A stretch of DNA of 64,000 nt from Candidatus Pseudomonas phytovorans. GTDB taxonomy: Bacteria; Pseudomonadota; Gammaproteobacteria; Pseudomonadales; Pseudomonadaceae. Location: positions 2,702,001 to 2,766,000 of the forward strand of contig CP119325.1 of NCBI GenBank assembly GCA_029202525.1. The letters are read 5' to 3'. The notes beneath the pieces are model-generated. The model was given only the letters and a program-made list of their open reading frames with translations. It had not been told where the DNA came from and made no database searches. Every line of letters starts with the position of its first letter. The stretch's first letter is position 1. The position numbers and the translations under genes were made by a program. Of the stretch, positions 45,247-53,491 are shown one piece after another.

Positions 45247-46575
45247 ATGCGAAACATCAATGCAGCGGCCCTGCTGGACGGGGCCCGGTTCAATACCTTT
45301 CACGCGCGTTTACTGTTCTGGTGCGCGCTCATCATCATCTTCGACGGCTATGACCTGGTTATCTATGGCGTGGTGTTGCCTTCGCTGATGGCCGAATGGG
45401 GCCTGAGCGCCCTGCAGGCCGGTGCCTTGGGCAGTTGTGCGCTGGTCGGGATGCTGGTGGGGGCGCTGTTTTTCGGTTCGCTCTCGGACCGTATAGGGCG
45501 GCGCAAGACCATCATGGCCTGCGTGCTGCTGTTCAGCGGGGTTACCGCGCTGAACGGGCTGGCCACTTCCCCTGAAACCTTTGCACTGTGCCGCTTCATT
45601 GCCGGGCTTGGCATTGGTGGCGTCATGCCCAACGTGGTCGCGTTGATGAATGAATACGCACCCGGCAAGTTGCGCAGTACCTTGGTGGCAATCATGTTCA
45701 GCGGGTACTCGCTGGGTGGCATGTTGTCGGCGGGGCTGGGCATGCTGGTCATCCCGCAGTGGGGGTGGCAAGCGGTGTTCTACGTGGCGGTGATCCCGCT
45801 GTTGCTGTTGCCTTGGCTGATAAACCAGTTACCAGAGTCCATGGACTTTTTATTGCGCAGCGGGCAAACCGAACGGGCCAGGGCGTTGCTGGCTCAGGCA
45901 ACGCCGGGTTATTTGCCGGACAACGCCGATCAACTAAGCCAGGCCTCGGCCGGTGGGGCAAAAGTATCGGTCCGCGAAATATTCAATGAAGGCCGGACGT
46001 TCCATACGCTCGCTTTGTGGGTCGCATTCTTCTGTTGCCTGCTGATGGTGTATGCATTGAGTTCCTGGTTGCCCAAGTTGATGGGCAGTGCCGGCTACGG
46101 GCTGAACTCAAGCCTGGCGTTTTTATTGGTGCTTAACTCGGGCGCTATTCTGGGTGCGGTAGCGGGTGGCTGGTTGGGCGACCGGATCGGTATCGCCAAC
46201 GTGTTGTTGTGCTTTTTTGCCTGCGGGGCGTTATCGCTCAGCCTGCTTGCGTTCAAAGCGCCGGTGGCGGTGCTGTACCTGCTTATTGCAGTGGCAGGTG
46301 CCTCTACCATCGGCACACAGATTCTGGCCAATGCCTGCGCGGTGCAGTACTACCCGCCGCACATACGTGCCACCGGCCTTGGCTGGGCGATGGGCATCGG
46401 GCGGCTTGGCGCAATTGTGGGGCCGGTGTTGGGCGGGATACTGCATGGCGCGAACTTGCCTTATCAGAGCAGTTTCCTGGCGTTTGCCGTACCCGGTGCC
46501 ATTGGCGCAGTGGCCATTCTGCTTTTTATCCGGCGTCAGGTTATTGCTCCGGCATTCGCCGCGCTCGGCAAGTAA
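45247..46575 (+). CDS. MFS transporter, aromatic acid:H+ symporter (AAHS) family
   Basis: A 442-residue transporter with 12 helices. The AAHS signature DGYDLVIYGVVLPSLM is in helix 1, where the aspartate is essential in PcaK. The motif A loop GSLSDRIGRRKTI follows helix 2. These proteins import benzoate, hydroxybenzoates or protocatechuate with protons. With NahR-like regulation and a salicylate-type hydroxylase downstream, salicylate is the likely substrate. It is the first gene of the divergent operon. Confidence 0.92.
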   Translation: MRNINAAALLDGARFNTFHARLLFWCALIIIFDGYDLVIYGVVLPSLMAEWGLSALQAGALGSCALVGMLVGALFFGSLSDRIGRRKTIMACVLLFSGVTALNGLATSPETFALCRFIAGLGIGGVMPNVVALMNEYAPGKLRSTLVAIMFSGYSLGGMLSAGLGMLVIPQWGWQAVFYVAVIPLLLLPWLINQLPESMDFLLRSGQTERARALLAQATPGYLPDNADQLSQASAGGAKVSVREIFNEGRTFHTLALWVAFFCCLLMVYALSSWLPKLMGSAGYGLNSSLAFLLVLNSGAILGAVAGGWLGDRIGIANVLLCFFACGALSLSLLAFKAPVAVLYLLIAVAGASTIGTQILANACAVQYYPPHIRATGLGWAMGIGRLGAIVGPVLGGILHGANLPYQSSFLAFAVPGAIGAVAILLFIRRQVIAPAFAALGK

Positions 46576-46694
46576 CCGGCTGAGCGATATTCAGGGCGGT
46601 GATGCCGTTTATGGGTTTGGCAGTATTTATCAATGGCTGGCCAGCCGTAATGATTGGCGTATTCCAATAACAATCAGCCCCGAGGTACCTTGCA

Positions 46695-47978
46695 ATGCAC
46701 AAAACGACAGCGCTTGAAGTTTCGATTATTGGTGGTGGGATTGCAGGTGTTGCACTTGCACTCGACCTTTGCCGGCATGCGCACCTGAAGGTTCAACTGT
46801 TCGAATCGGCCGCCGCATTGGGTGAAGTGGGTGCAGGCGTGTCTTTTGGGGCCAATGCCGTGCGGGCCATTGCCGGCCTGGGCATGGCCGAGCCCTACGC
46901 CAGGATTGCCGACAGTACGCCCGCACCTTGGCAGGATGTGTGGTTCGAGTGGCGTGACGGGCGCGATGCGCAGTACCTGGGCAGCAGTGTGGCGCAAGGG
47001 GTGGGGCAGTCATCTGTGCATCGGGCCGACTTCCTCGATGCGCTCGCCAGCCAGTTGCCGGCGGGCATCGCAAAGTTCGGCAAGCGTGCTCAGCGGGTCG
47101 ATCAAGTGGGGGACCGCGTGCAGGTGTGCTTTACCGATGGTACGGAACACCACTGCGACTTGTTGATTGGTGCCGACGGCATCAAGTCGACCATCCGCGA
47201 CCATGTGCTTGATGGGCTGGGCGTGCCCCGGGTTGCGCCGCGGTTCAGTGGCACGTGCGCCTACCGTGGGCTGATCGATAGCGAGCGGTTGCGCGAGGCT
47301 TATTGGGCACGTGGCCTCGGCGAGCATCTGATAGATGTGCCGCAGATGTACCTGGGGCTCGACGGGCATATTCTGACCTTCCCGGTCAAACAAGGGCGGC
47401 TGATCAACGTGGTGGCGTTTGTGTCGGATCGTACCCGGCCGAACCCGGTATGGCCAACCGATGCGCCTTGGGTGCGGCAGGCAACGCAGGCCGAAATGCT
47501 CAAGGCGTTTGATGGGTGGGGGGAAGCGGCGCAGGTACTGCTGGCGTGTATCGCAACGCCATCGTTGTGGGCGCTGCATGACCTTGCCGAGTTGCCGGGG
47601 TATGCCCATGGCCGGGTAGGGCTGATGGGTGACGCTGCCCACGCCATGCTGCCGCACCAGGGCGCGGGGGCCGGGCAGGGGTTGGAGGACGCCTGGCTGC
47701 TGGCGCGGCTGTTGGCGGACCCGCAAGTGCTGCAACGCAGCCCGCAAGCGCTACTGCAGGCGTATGACGCTGTACGGCGCCCGCGTGCATGCCGGGTGCA
47801 GTGCACATCGCGGGAGGCGGGTGACCTTTATGAGTTTCGTGATCCGGCTGTGCGGGATGACGCCCAACAGTTGGGCAAGGTGCTGGCAGAGCGGTTCGAC
47901 TGGCTGTGGAACCACAGCCTGCAGGATGACCTGAAGCAAGCGCGGCAGTTGCTGGGGTTACAGATACAGGCAGCCTGA
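46695..47978 (+). CDS. FAD-dependent monooxygenase, salicylate 1-hydroxylase type
   Basis: A 427-residue flavoprotein hydroxylase. It has the FAD dinucleotide motif IIGGGIAGVALALDL at residues about 11-25, the DG motif LLIGADGIKS and the GD motif GLMGDAAHAMLPHQGAGAGQG. The pattern fits NahG, which decarboxylates and hydroxylates salicylate to catechol; related 3-hydroxybenzoate or hydroxynicotinate hydroxylases are less likely given the NahR-like gene. GAGGTACCTTGCA precedes the ATG. No catechol dioxygenase follows; catechol would be processed by cat genes elsewhere and PcaIJ. Confidence 0.88.
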   Translation: MHKTTALEVSIIGGGIAGVALALDLCRHAHLKVQLFESAAALGEVGAGVSFGANAVRAIAGLGMAEPYARIADSTPAPWQDVWFEWRDGRDAQYLGSSVAQGVGQSSVHRADFLDALASQLPAGIAKFGKRAQRVDQVGDRVQVCFTDGTEHHCDLLIGADGIKSTIRDHVLDGLGVPRVAPRFSGTCAYRGLIDSERLREAYWARGLGEHLIDVPQMYLGLDGHILTFPVKQGRLINVVAFVSDRTRPNPVWPTDAPWVRQATQAEMLKAFDGWGEAAQVLLACIATPSLWALHDLAELPGYAHGRVGLMGDAAHAMLPHQGAGAGQGLEDAWLLARLLADPQVLQRSPQALLQAYDAVRRPRACRVQCTSREAGDLYEFRDPAVRDDAQQLGKVLAERFDWLWNHSLQDDLKQARQLLGLQIQAA

Positions 47979-48001
47979 GCGGGACGAAATAACGTGGTGC
48001 C

Positions 48002-48042
48002 TGGCATCGGCTTTATCGGGGGACGCGGATAAAGCCCGGTGC
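48002..48042. terminator. Hairpin after the hydroxylase gene
   Basis: GGCATCGGCTTTATC and GATAAAGCCCGGTGCC arms form an imperfect 15-bp stem, without a T-tract, about 25 nt after the stop. It could end the transporter-hydroxylase transcript. Confidence 0.55.
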
Positions 48043-48095
48043 CAGTCAGTGATGGGCTTCAGCACGACAGCGTAGCCCCGTGCAGGCCGTGATCG

Positions 48096-48281
48096 TCACT
48101 GCAAGGTCACGGGCTTCATGCTTTCCGGCAACTGCCCAATGGCTGTTTCCAACCGCTCGATCAGCCCGGCAAGCTGGTCAGCCTCCTTGTCTTTGCCCTC
48201 ACTATTCAGGCGATCACGCTCAAGGCGCAGGTTGAGCAAATTTTTCTGCAGTTGCAGGGCCGAGGCATTGTACGGGTCCAT
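48096..48281 (-). CDS. Small conserved-looking protein, 61 aa
   Basis: The protein starts MDPYNASALQLQKNLLNLRLERDRLNSEG and is a single long amphipathic helix pair with charged heptads (coiled-coil-like), ending MKPVTLQ. I recognise no domain. It is too regular for a random frame, and the ATG at 48281 is preceded by GTGAGAAAAGC. Upstream lies a strong hairpin (48343-48375). Its role is unknown. Confidence 0.55.
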   Translation of the reverse strand: MDPYNASALQLQKNLLNLRLERDRLNSEGKDKEADQLAGLIERLETAIGQLPESMKPVTLQ

Positions 48282-48669
48282 GCTTTTCTCACGCTGTGGG
48301 CTTCCGTGCCGTTGTAGGAAAAGCGGACCGTAGCAGCTCGAATTTCCTGTAGAAACTGATGTTTCATACAGGAAAATCCTTTCGGTTCGATGATTCCGAC
48401 ATCGTGCGGTAAAAGATCCTACATCCCGCATTTCAAATCGTGTCATTCAAATCAAGCTCAACCCCGCGTGATAGCGGGCCACAATCGGTTTTCGGCAATG
48501 CCGGCCCTCCACGCGGTCCCACCCAAGGCCTGCCGTGCTGTTCGAAACCTTATGTAGCAATTGCCGCCCCGCAGACCTCAATTTATACACATATCGATAT
48601 AAACACAGCGCGGCGGCGGGTTTGCCCACCTCTGCTACGATCGAAGGTTTTCCGGCCAGGGAGAGGCCC
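48282..48669. other. Intergenic stretch with a long hairpin
   Basis: This 388-nt gap contains the 14-bp stem at 48343-48375 and an AT-rich tract near 48580-48605 (atacacatatcgatataaac) that may be a promoter for the decayed gene at 48670. No intact gene was seen. Confidence 0.4.
48343..48375. repeat. Nested inverted repeat (14-bp stem, TGAT loop)
   Basis: TTTCCTGTAGAAAC and GTTTC-a-TACAGGAAA pair over 14 bp with one bulged A. It lies 62 nt upstream of the 61-aa gene. Confidence 0.75.
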
Positions 48670-48808
48670 ATGCATTACGTTGTCATTGAACCCCACCGCA
48701 GCGAATACCTGCGGCCCATCCGCTCTGCCAAGGGTGTTGGTAATCGGCCCGCGCTACGAGGGCGGGCTAGGCTGGTTACCGGCGGAAAAACTTCAGCAAC
48801 TGGCCTGA
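48670..48808 (+). pseudogene. Remnant of an SH3-like small protein gene (frameshifted, internally deleted)
   Basis: An ATG with a fine ribosome-binding sequence (GGGAGAGGCCC) starts MHYVVIEPHRSEYLRPI, which resembles the start of small bacterial SH3-domain proteins. After about 22 codons the frame becomes unrelated, while the next frame reads VLVIGPRYEGGLGWLPAEKLQQLA and stops at 48806-48808, giving the expected rest of the domain. The middle strands, usually with a Trp pair, are missing. This indicates a frameshift near 48735 plus a deletion. It overlaps the decayed isochorismatase gene by 16 nt. Confidence 0.6.
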
Positions 48809-49370
48809 GGTACGCAGCCCGCGAGCACTTGCTGCGTGCGCAGGATGCGCGCGTAATCCATTGCCAGGTTGCTCAACGACAGCGCGTGCACGTCCTCTGC
48901 GGGCCATAGGCGCCCTTGCAGGTCGCGCTGGTCAAAGGTGAAACAAGCGTCTTCCACGACCACTACCTCGAAGCCGAGGTTGCCCGCCGAGCGTGCGCTG
49001 GATTCCACGGAATTGTTGGTAACACCCCGGCGATCACCAGTTCGGTGATGCCGCGCGCATGCAGCCAGCGCTCCAGGCCCGAATCGGTGAAGGCATCGGG
49101 CACATGTTTGTCGAATACTGCTTCGCTTGCCAGCGGGGTGAACGCGGGTTGGAACTCGCAACCGGACTGCCCCGGCCAGAACACGGAGTCCACCGAGCGG
49201 GACAAATGCCGCACATGAACCACCGGGCGCCGTTCCTTGCGCCACACAGCCAGCAGCTCGCCCATGCGCAGTTCGGCTTCGGGGTTATTGCGTCGACCTA
49301 GGCGCGGGTGGTGGATACCGGCCTGAAGGTCGATCAGCAGCAAGGTGGCGTTCGCGGCGAAGGCAGTCAT
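48793..49370 (-). pseudogene. Isochorismatase-family hydrolase gene with a single-base frameshift
   Basis: The first part (start 49370) reads MTAFAANATLLLIDLQAGIH with the family Asp, and later KHVPDAFTDSGLERWLHARGITELVIAGV. At about 49020-49026 the frame then becomes nonsense (LPTIPWN). In the neighbouring frame the expected continuation VTNNSVESSARSAGNLGF is present and runs through VVVEDACFTFDQRD to a stop at 48793. One missing G explains it. Where isochorismatases have the catalytic cysteine this subfamily reads serine (NNSVES). It may be a real inactivation or a sequencing error; if repaired the protein would be about 192 residues. Confidence 0.75.
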
Positions 49371-49557
49371 GGCGGGGCGGCATTCCTTGGCAGGTTCGAG
49401 CGATTGACACTAGCACAGCGTGAGTAGCTGGAAAAAGTTGCTGAAAATTCGAAAACGCTGATCTGATCCGCTTTTTTTCCACAAACCTGCATCTGTAACC
49501 GTATCAGCCCAGGCCCGACAATATGCCCATTCCCGCATCACAACTGTAGAGGTTCCA

Positions 49558-49641
49558 ATGGGCAAGCTGGCGCTGTTCCTGGGTGGTTTTCTGCTGCTGA
49601 CCATTCTGATTGGTATTCTTGGCACGATTCCGCCAAGCTGA
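49558..49641 (+). CDS. Small single-pass membrane peptide, 27 aa
   Basis: The frame encodes MGKLALFLGGFLLLTILIGI followed by LGTIPPS and a TGA. One hydrophobic helix covers nearly the whole peptide. An AGAGG ribosome-binding sequence lies 7 nt before the ATG and a hairpin follows at 49665-49690. I believe similar peptides occur in other pseudomonads. Function is unknown; small membrane peptides often regulate transporters or respond to stress. Confidence 0.6.
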   Translation: MGKLALFLGGFLLLTILIGILGTIPPS

Positions 49642-49664
49642 CTTCAACTGTGTTTTTCCTACGC

Positions 49665-49690
49665 GGCCCGTCTATTTCAACTGACGGGCC
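49665..49690 (+). terminator. Hairpin after the 27-aa gene
   Basis: GGCCCGTC and GACGGGCC arms with a 10-nt loop. The T-tract is missing, but the location 23 nt after a short gene suggests a 3' end. Confidence 0.55.
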
Positions 49691-49836
49691 CAATCCCTGA
49701 CCATATGGCCAGTATTTCCCCTCTTGCACTGCTGGACCAGCGGTAGGTGCAAGTCATTCTCAAGTGCAAAAGCCTCGTGTAGTCTCCCGCCGCCGCTCAT
49801 TCGGGCCGGTCCTTTTGCCTTGGAGTCGATACATCA

Positions 49837-50031
49837 ATGGAATACAAGAAAGGCACTTCAGCCATGCTGGAGTGGCGTAGCCGTTTTCTTGCCGAAGGCA
49901 TACTTGATGAGCAGGTTTATGACCAGGCATTGCGCGATGCCTTGGTGCTGGAGCAGGCTGGCGTGATCAGTACGTCGGAGTGGATCGAGCTGGTCAAGCT
50001 GGCCAATACGGCCTTGCTGGTTGTGCGATAA
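49837..50031 (+). CDS. Hypothetical protein, 64 aa
   Basis: This 64-residue acidic helical protein reads MEYKKGTSAMLEWRSRFLAEG then DEQVYDQALRDALVLEQAGVISTSEWIELVKLAN. It resembles a small cytoplasmic regulator-like helical bundle, but no family is recognised. A GGAG lies 12 nt before the ATG, rather far; the internal ATG at 49864 is an alternative start. It stands alone before a convergent LysR gene. Confidence 0.6.
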   Translation: MEYKKGTSAMLEWRSRFLAEGILDEQVYDQALRDALVLEQAGVISTSEWIELVKLANTALLVVR

Positions 50032-50165
50032 GTCATTCTTTGCGTTGGGAAATCTGTCCACAAAAAACGTGGGTAGGTCTGTGGATAAAGTGCTGCAAGC
50101 CAGGCCGGTTGCGGGCTCTGTTAGATTGAGCAGAAATTGAACAGCCATTTCAGGGGGCTGTTTCA

Positions 50166-51068
50166 TCAGCTGAGGCCGGCACGGCGCAATGCCGCCAGCA
50201 AGTCGCGGACTCGCGCCGGCAGCTCGCCAGCAGGGTACACGGCATGCATTTGCGGGTCCTGGCCGCTGCTGGAAGTCAGGCGGTAGTGCGGGCATACCCG
50301 CACCAGCCGCCCTGCCTTGACCTGCGGTTCGCCAACCCAGGCCGCCAGGCGGGCGATGCCTGCGCCTGCCAGGGTGCCGTGGTACACCGCGTCACCCGAG
50401 TCCAGGCGCAGCCTGGGCCTGGGGCGCAGGCTGGTGATCTGGTCGTCGCGGCAAAAATGCCAGGCTTTAAGAATGCGCGGAGCGGTGTGCAGGATCAGCG
50501 CATGCCCATCGAGGTCTTCAGGTTGCTGTGGCGTGCCGGCCCAGGCCAGGTAAGCCGGGCTGGCATACAGGTGGCGCTGGTAGGCCCACAGCGGGTAGCC
50601 GATCAGCTCGCTTGATTGCGGGAAAGCGCCACGCACTACGAAATCGAATTTACCCTGCAGCGGGTCGAGGGGTTCGTCGCTGTACTGCACGTCCAGGGTC
50701 ACCTTGGGGTGGCAGCGGGAGAACTCGGCGAGCACCTGTGGCAGCACATGCTCACCCAGCAGTTGCGGCACGGCAAAGCGTATCCAGCCTTGGGCGCTGC
50801 CGCTTAGTGCGGCCAACTCGTCGGCCGCATCACGTTGCACATCAAGCAAGCGTTCGGCATGGGGCAGCAGGCGCTCACCGGCTTCGGTAAGGGTTACTGC
50901 GTTGGCGTTGCGGTTGAGCAGCTTGCTGCCGGCGTTGTCCTCCAGGGTTTGTACCGCGCGGGTTACCGCACTAGGCGAACGCCCCAGCGCGCGTGCAGCG
51001 GCGACGAAGCTGCGCTTGTGCGCCACGCTGACGAACGCCTGGATTTCCCGCAGCATGTCCAATGCCAT
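50166..51068 (-). CDS. LysR-family transcriptional regulator
   Basis: A 300-residue regulator of the CrgA-like LysR group: LREIQAFVSVAHKRSFVAAARALGRSPSAVTRAVQTLED and an effector domain with VRGAFPQSSELIGYPL. The ATG at 51068 has AAGGAG 6 nt upstream; the frame is open further but that start is clearly best. It diverges from a TSUP transporter at 51166 across about 100 nt and probably controls it. The inducer is unknown. Confidence 0.9.
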   Translation of the reverse strand: MALDMLREIQAFVSVAHKRSFVAAARALGRSPSAVTRAVQTLEDNAGSKLLNRNANAVTLTEAGERLLPHAERLLDVQRDAADELAALSGSAQGWIRFAVPQLLGEHVLPQVLAEFSRCHPKVTLDVQYSDEPLDPLQGKFDFVVRGAFPQSSELIGYPLWAYQRHLYASPAYLAWAGTPQQPEDLDGHALILHTAPRILKAWHFCRDDQITSLRPRPRLRLDSGDAVYHGTLAGAGIARLAAWVGEPQVKAGRLVRVCPHYRLTSSSGQDPQMHAVYPAGELPARVRDLLAALRRAGLS

Positions 51069-51165
51069 TGCCTGCTCCTTGTTGCAGTTTTCGCAATATG
51101 GCATTTCACCACAAGCGCGGCACTTTGATTAGCCTTGCAGGGTATTCACTGCCTGGAACCGCGTC

Positions 51166-51927
51166 ATGATGGATATTGCTGTGCTTTCTGTGTTTGCCTT
51201 TGCTGCTGGGTTGATCGACGCCGCAGTGGGGGGCGGCGGGCTAATCCAGATCCCGGCCTTGTTCAACGTGCTGCCCACCGCGCAACCAGCGGCTTTGCTC
51301 GGCACCAACAAGCTGGCATCGGTGTGTGGCACGGCCTTCGCGGCGCGCTCGTTCATTCGCAAGGTGACGCTGGACTGGGGGCTGATCGTGCCGGCGGCGC
51401 TCAGCGCCTTCGTCATGTCGTTCGCTGGCGCTGCCACGGTGTCACTGGTGCCGCCCAGTGTGATGCGCCCGGCAGTGCTGGTGATGATCGTGCTGATGGC
51501 CATCTACACCTTCTGCAAGAAAGACTTCGGCACCCTGCACAAACCTGCGCGGATCGGCCGCAAGGAGCAATGCCTGGCGGTGCTGATTGGTGGCGCAATC
51601 GGCTTTTACGATGGCCTGTTTGGCCCGGGCACCGGCAGCTTCCTGATCTTCCTGTTCATCCGCTTCTTCGCCCTGGATTTCCTGCACGCCTCGGCCTCGG
51701 CCAAGGTGGTGAACATTGCCACCAATCTGGCGGCGCTGGTGTTCTTCGTGCCCTCGGGCAACGTGCTGTACGCGATCGCTTTGCCCATGGCCGCGTGCAA
51801 CGTGCTCGGGGCGCTTACCGGCACCTGGCTGGCGGTACGCAAGGGCGCAGGCTTTGTGCGCGGGCTGTTCCTGATACTGCTGTGCGTGCTGATCGCCAAG
51901 CTGTCGTGGGACCTGCTGGCCGGCTGA
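51166..51927 (+). CDS. TSUP (TauE/SafE) family permease
   Basis: The protein has 253 residues and about eight membrane helices in two repeats: DAAVGGGGLIQIPALF and later GFYDGLFGPGTGSFLIFLFI, the family's paired glycine-rich motifs. Members export sulfite, sulfoacetate or other organosulfur anions. It diverges from a LysR gene. The adjacent diguanylate cyclase gene ends 1 nt away and converges, so they share a 3' boundary with no visible terminator. Confidence 0.9.
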   Translation: MMDIAVLSVFAFAAGLIDAAVGGGGLIQIPALFNVLPTAQPAALLGTNKLASVCGTAFAARSFIRKVTLDWGLIVPAALSAFVMSFAGAATVSLVPPSVMRPAVLVMIVLMAIYTFCKKDFGTLHKPARIGRKEQCLAVLIGGAIGFYDGLFGPGTGSFLIFLFIRFFALDFLHASASAKVVNIATNLAALVFFVPSGNVLYAIALPMAACNVLGALTGTWLAVRKGAGFVRGLFLILLCVLIAKLSWDLLAG

Positions 51928-51928
51928 C

Positions 51929-53338
51929 TCAGATCACCTGGCGCTGTGCTTCGGCCTGCTCGACGCGGTTGCGGCCCTGGGCCTTGGCCCGGTACAGCGC
52001 TTGGTCGGCACTTGCCAGCAACGCGTCAAGGCCCGGGGCCGGGATATTGGCGTCGCAGCCGGCAACCCCAATACTCACGGTAATTTGCAGGTGCTGGTCG
52101 CCCTGCGTCACGTGCAGGTCTTGTACGGCGCGGCGCAGGCGCTCGGCGGTGAACTTGGCACGTTCTGGCGCAAGGCCCGGGAGGATGACGACGAATTCCT
52201 CGCCGCCCAGGCGGGCGAGTAGTTCATCGTTGTGCAACTGGTCTTGCAGGGTGCTGGCGAACTGGCGCAGCACCTGGTCACCGACCCCGTGGCCGTGGGC
52301 ATCGTTGATCGACTTGAAGTGGTCGATGTCCAGCATCATCAGGGTCAGCGGCAGCGCCTGGGCATGCTGTTGGCGGCTGTCCAGCAGCGCGTTGGCGCGG
52401 CGGGTGAAGGCGCTGCGGGTGAGCACGCCGGTCAGGTGGTCGATGGTGGCCTGATGCGCCAGGCGAGCCATCAGGCTGCGGTTGGCCTGGCTGACGCAGG
52501 CCACCACCAGCGGGCCGAGCACCAGCATGGCAATGCCCAGGCGTGCCGACATCAGCGTGGTCACACCGGGCTCGCTTTGCGGCACGCTGAAGTGCATGAG
52601 GTTTTGCGCCACCGCCACAATCAAGGTACTGCCGGCGGTGAGTGTCAGCAGCGCCACCATGAACGGCGAGTAGGTCCAGGCGCACCACAACAAGGCGGCA
52701 ATCGGGAAGGCAATGGCACCCGGGCCGCCAAAGGCGATGCTGAACGCCAGCGAGGCCAGCAGCACCAACAGTGGCGCCAGGCGGATGGCCTGGGCTCCAC
52801 CACGCACCAAGGCCCGAGCTGAGGGGGCTGTAAGCAGCACCGGCAGCACCAGCACGCTGGTCGAAAACTGTTCGCTGAACCAGGCCAGCCAAGTGGCACG
52901 CAAGGATTGCTCGAACCACGGTGCGGCCATGGCTGCAGCCATGCTGGCCGCCACCATGGCACCGACGGCACAGGCGCCGAATACACTGAGTACGCCGTGC
53001 GGGGTACGCATGCGCCGGTGCAGGCGCGGCAAGCGCGACAGCAATTGCCAGAGGGTAACCACCACCCCCAGGTTACACAGGTTGAACCACAGGGCCGGCA
53101 CCCAGGCGCTGCCGCACAACAGGTCGGCGCCGACCATAGCCAACCAGACCAGGCTGAAGCCGGTAAGCGTGGCCTGGCGCGGGTAACGCAGAAGCACCCC
53201 GGCCAGCACAGCATTCACCGGCCAGAACAGCGACAGCGATTCGATTGGGCGTGCCAGGATGCCGGCCAAGGTGAGGGCAAAGGTCAGGCAAAGCAGAACG
53301 ACGTAAGGCAACAAGCGCGATTGGGCTGGAAAAACCAT
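51929..53338 (-). CDS. Membrane diguanylate cyclase, MASE1-GGDEF
   Basis: A 469-residue protein. The N-terminal ~290 residues contain about eight helices of MASE1 type (SLFWPVNAVLAGVLLRYPR, WFNLCNLGVVVTLWQLLSR). The C-terminal GGDEF domain has the active LGGEEFVVILPG motif, so it should make c-di-GMP. The inhibitory RxxD site five residues upstream of GGEEF is absent (HNDE there). The ATG at 53338 was chosen; a TTG 15 nt upstream is also possible, neither with a strong ribosome-binding sequence. The sensed signal is unknown. Confidence 0.9.
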   Translation of the reverse strand: MVFPAQSRLLPYVVLLCLTFALTLAGILARPIESLSLFWPVNAVLAGVLLRYPRQATLTGFSLVWLAMVGADLLCGSAWVPALWFNLCNLGVVVTLWQLLSRLPRLHRRMRTPHGVLSVFGACAVGAMVAASMAAAMAAPWFEQSLRATWLAWFSEQFSTSVLVLPVLLTAPSARALVRGGAQAIRLAPLLVLLASLAFSIAFGGPGAIAFPIAALLWCAWTYSPFMVALLTLTAGSTLIVAVAQNLMHFSVPQSEPGVTTLMSARLGIAMLVLGPLVVACVSQANRSLMARLAHQATIDHLTGVLTRSAFTRRANALLDSRQQHAQALPLTLMMLDIDHFKSINDAHGHGVGDQVLRQFASTLQDQLHNDELLARLGGEEFVVILPGLAPERAKFTAERLRRAVQDLHVTQGDQHLQITVSIGVAGCDANIPAPGLDALLASADQALYRAKAQGRNRVEQAEAQRQVI

Positions 53339-53491
53339 GAACTCGACCGGCAAGCGGAGACGAAATCCAGGAAAACGCCTTGAAGCACCTGGGGCAATAA
53401 CCCGCAGTGTGTTTCGTCAGGCCAGTTGATGTCAATCTGCCGCGATCGGTCGAGATAATGTCAAATTGCTTCTACTCTCTGCCGCTTTTTC

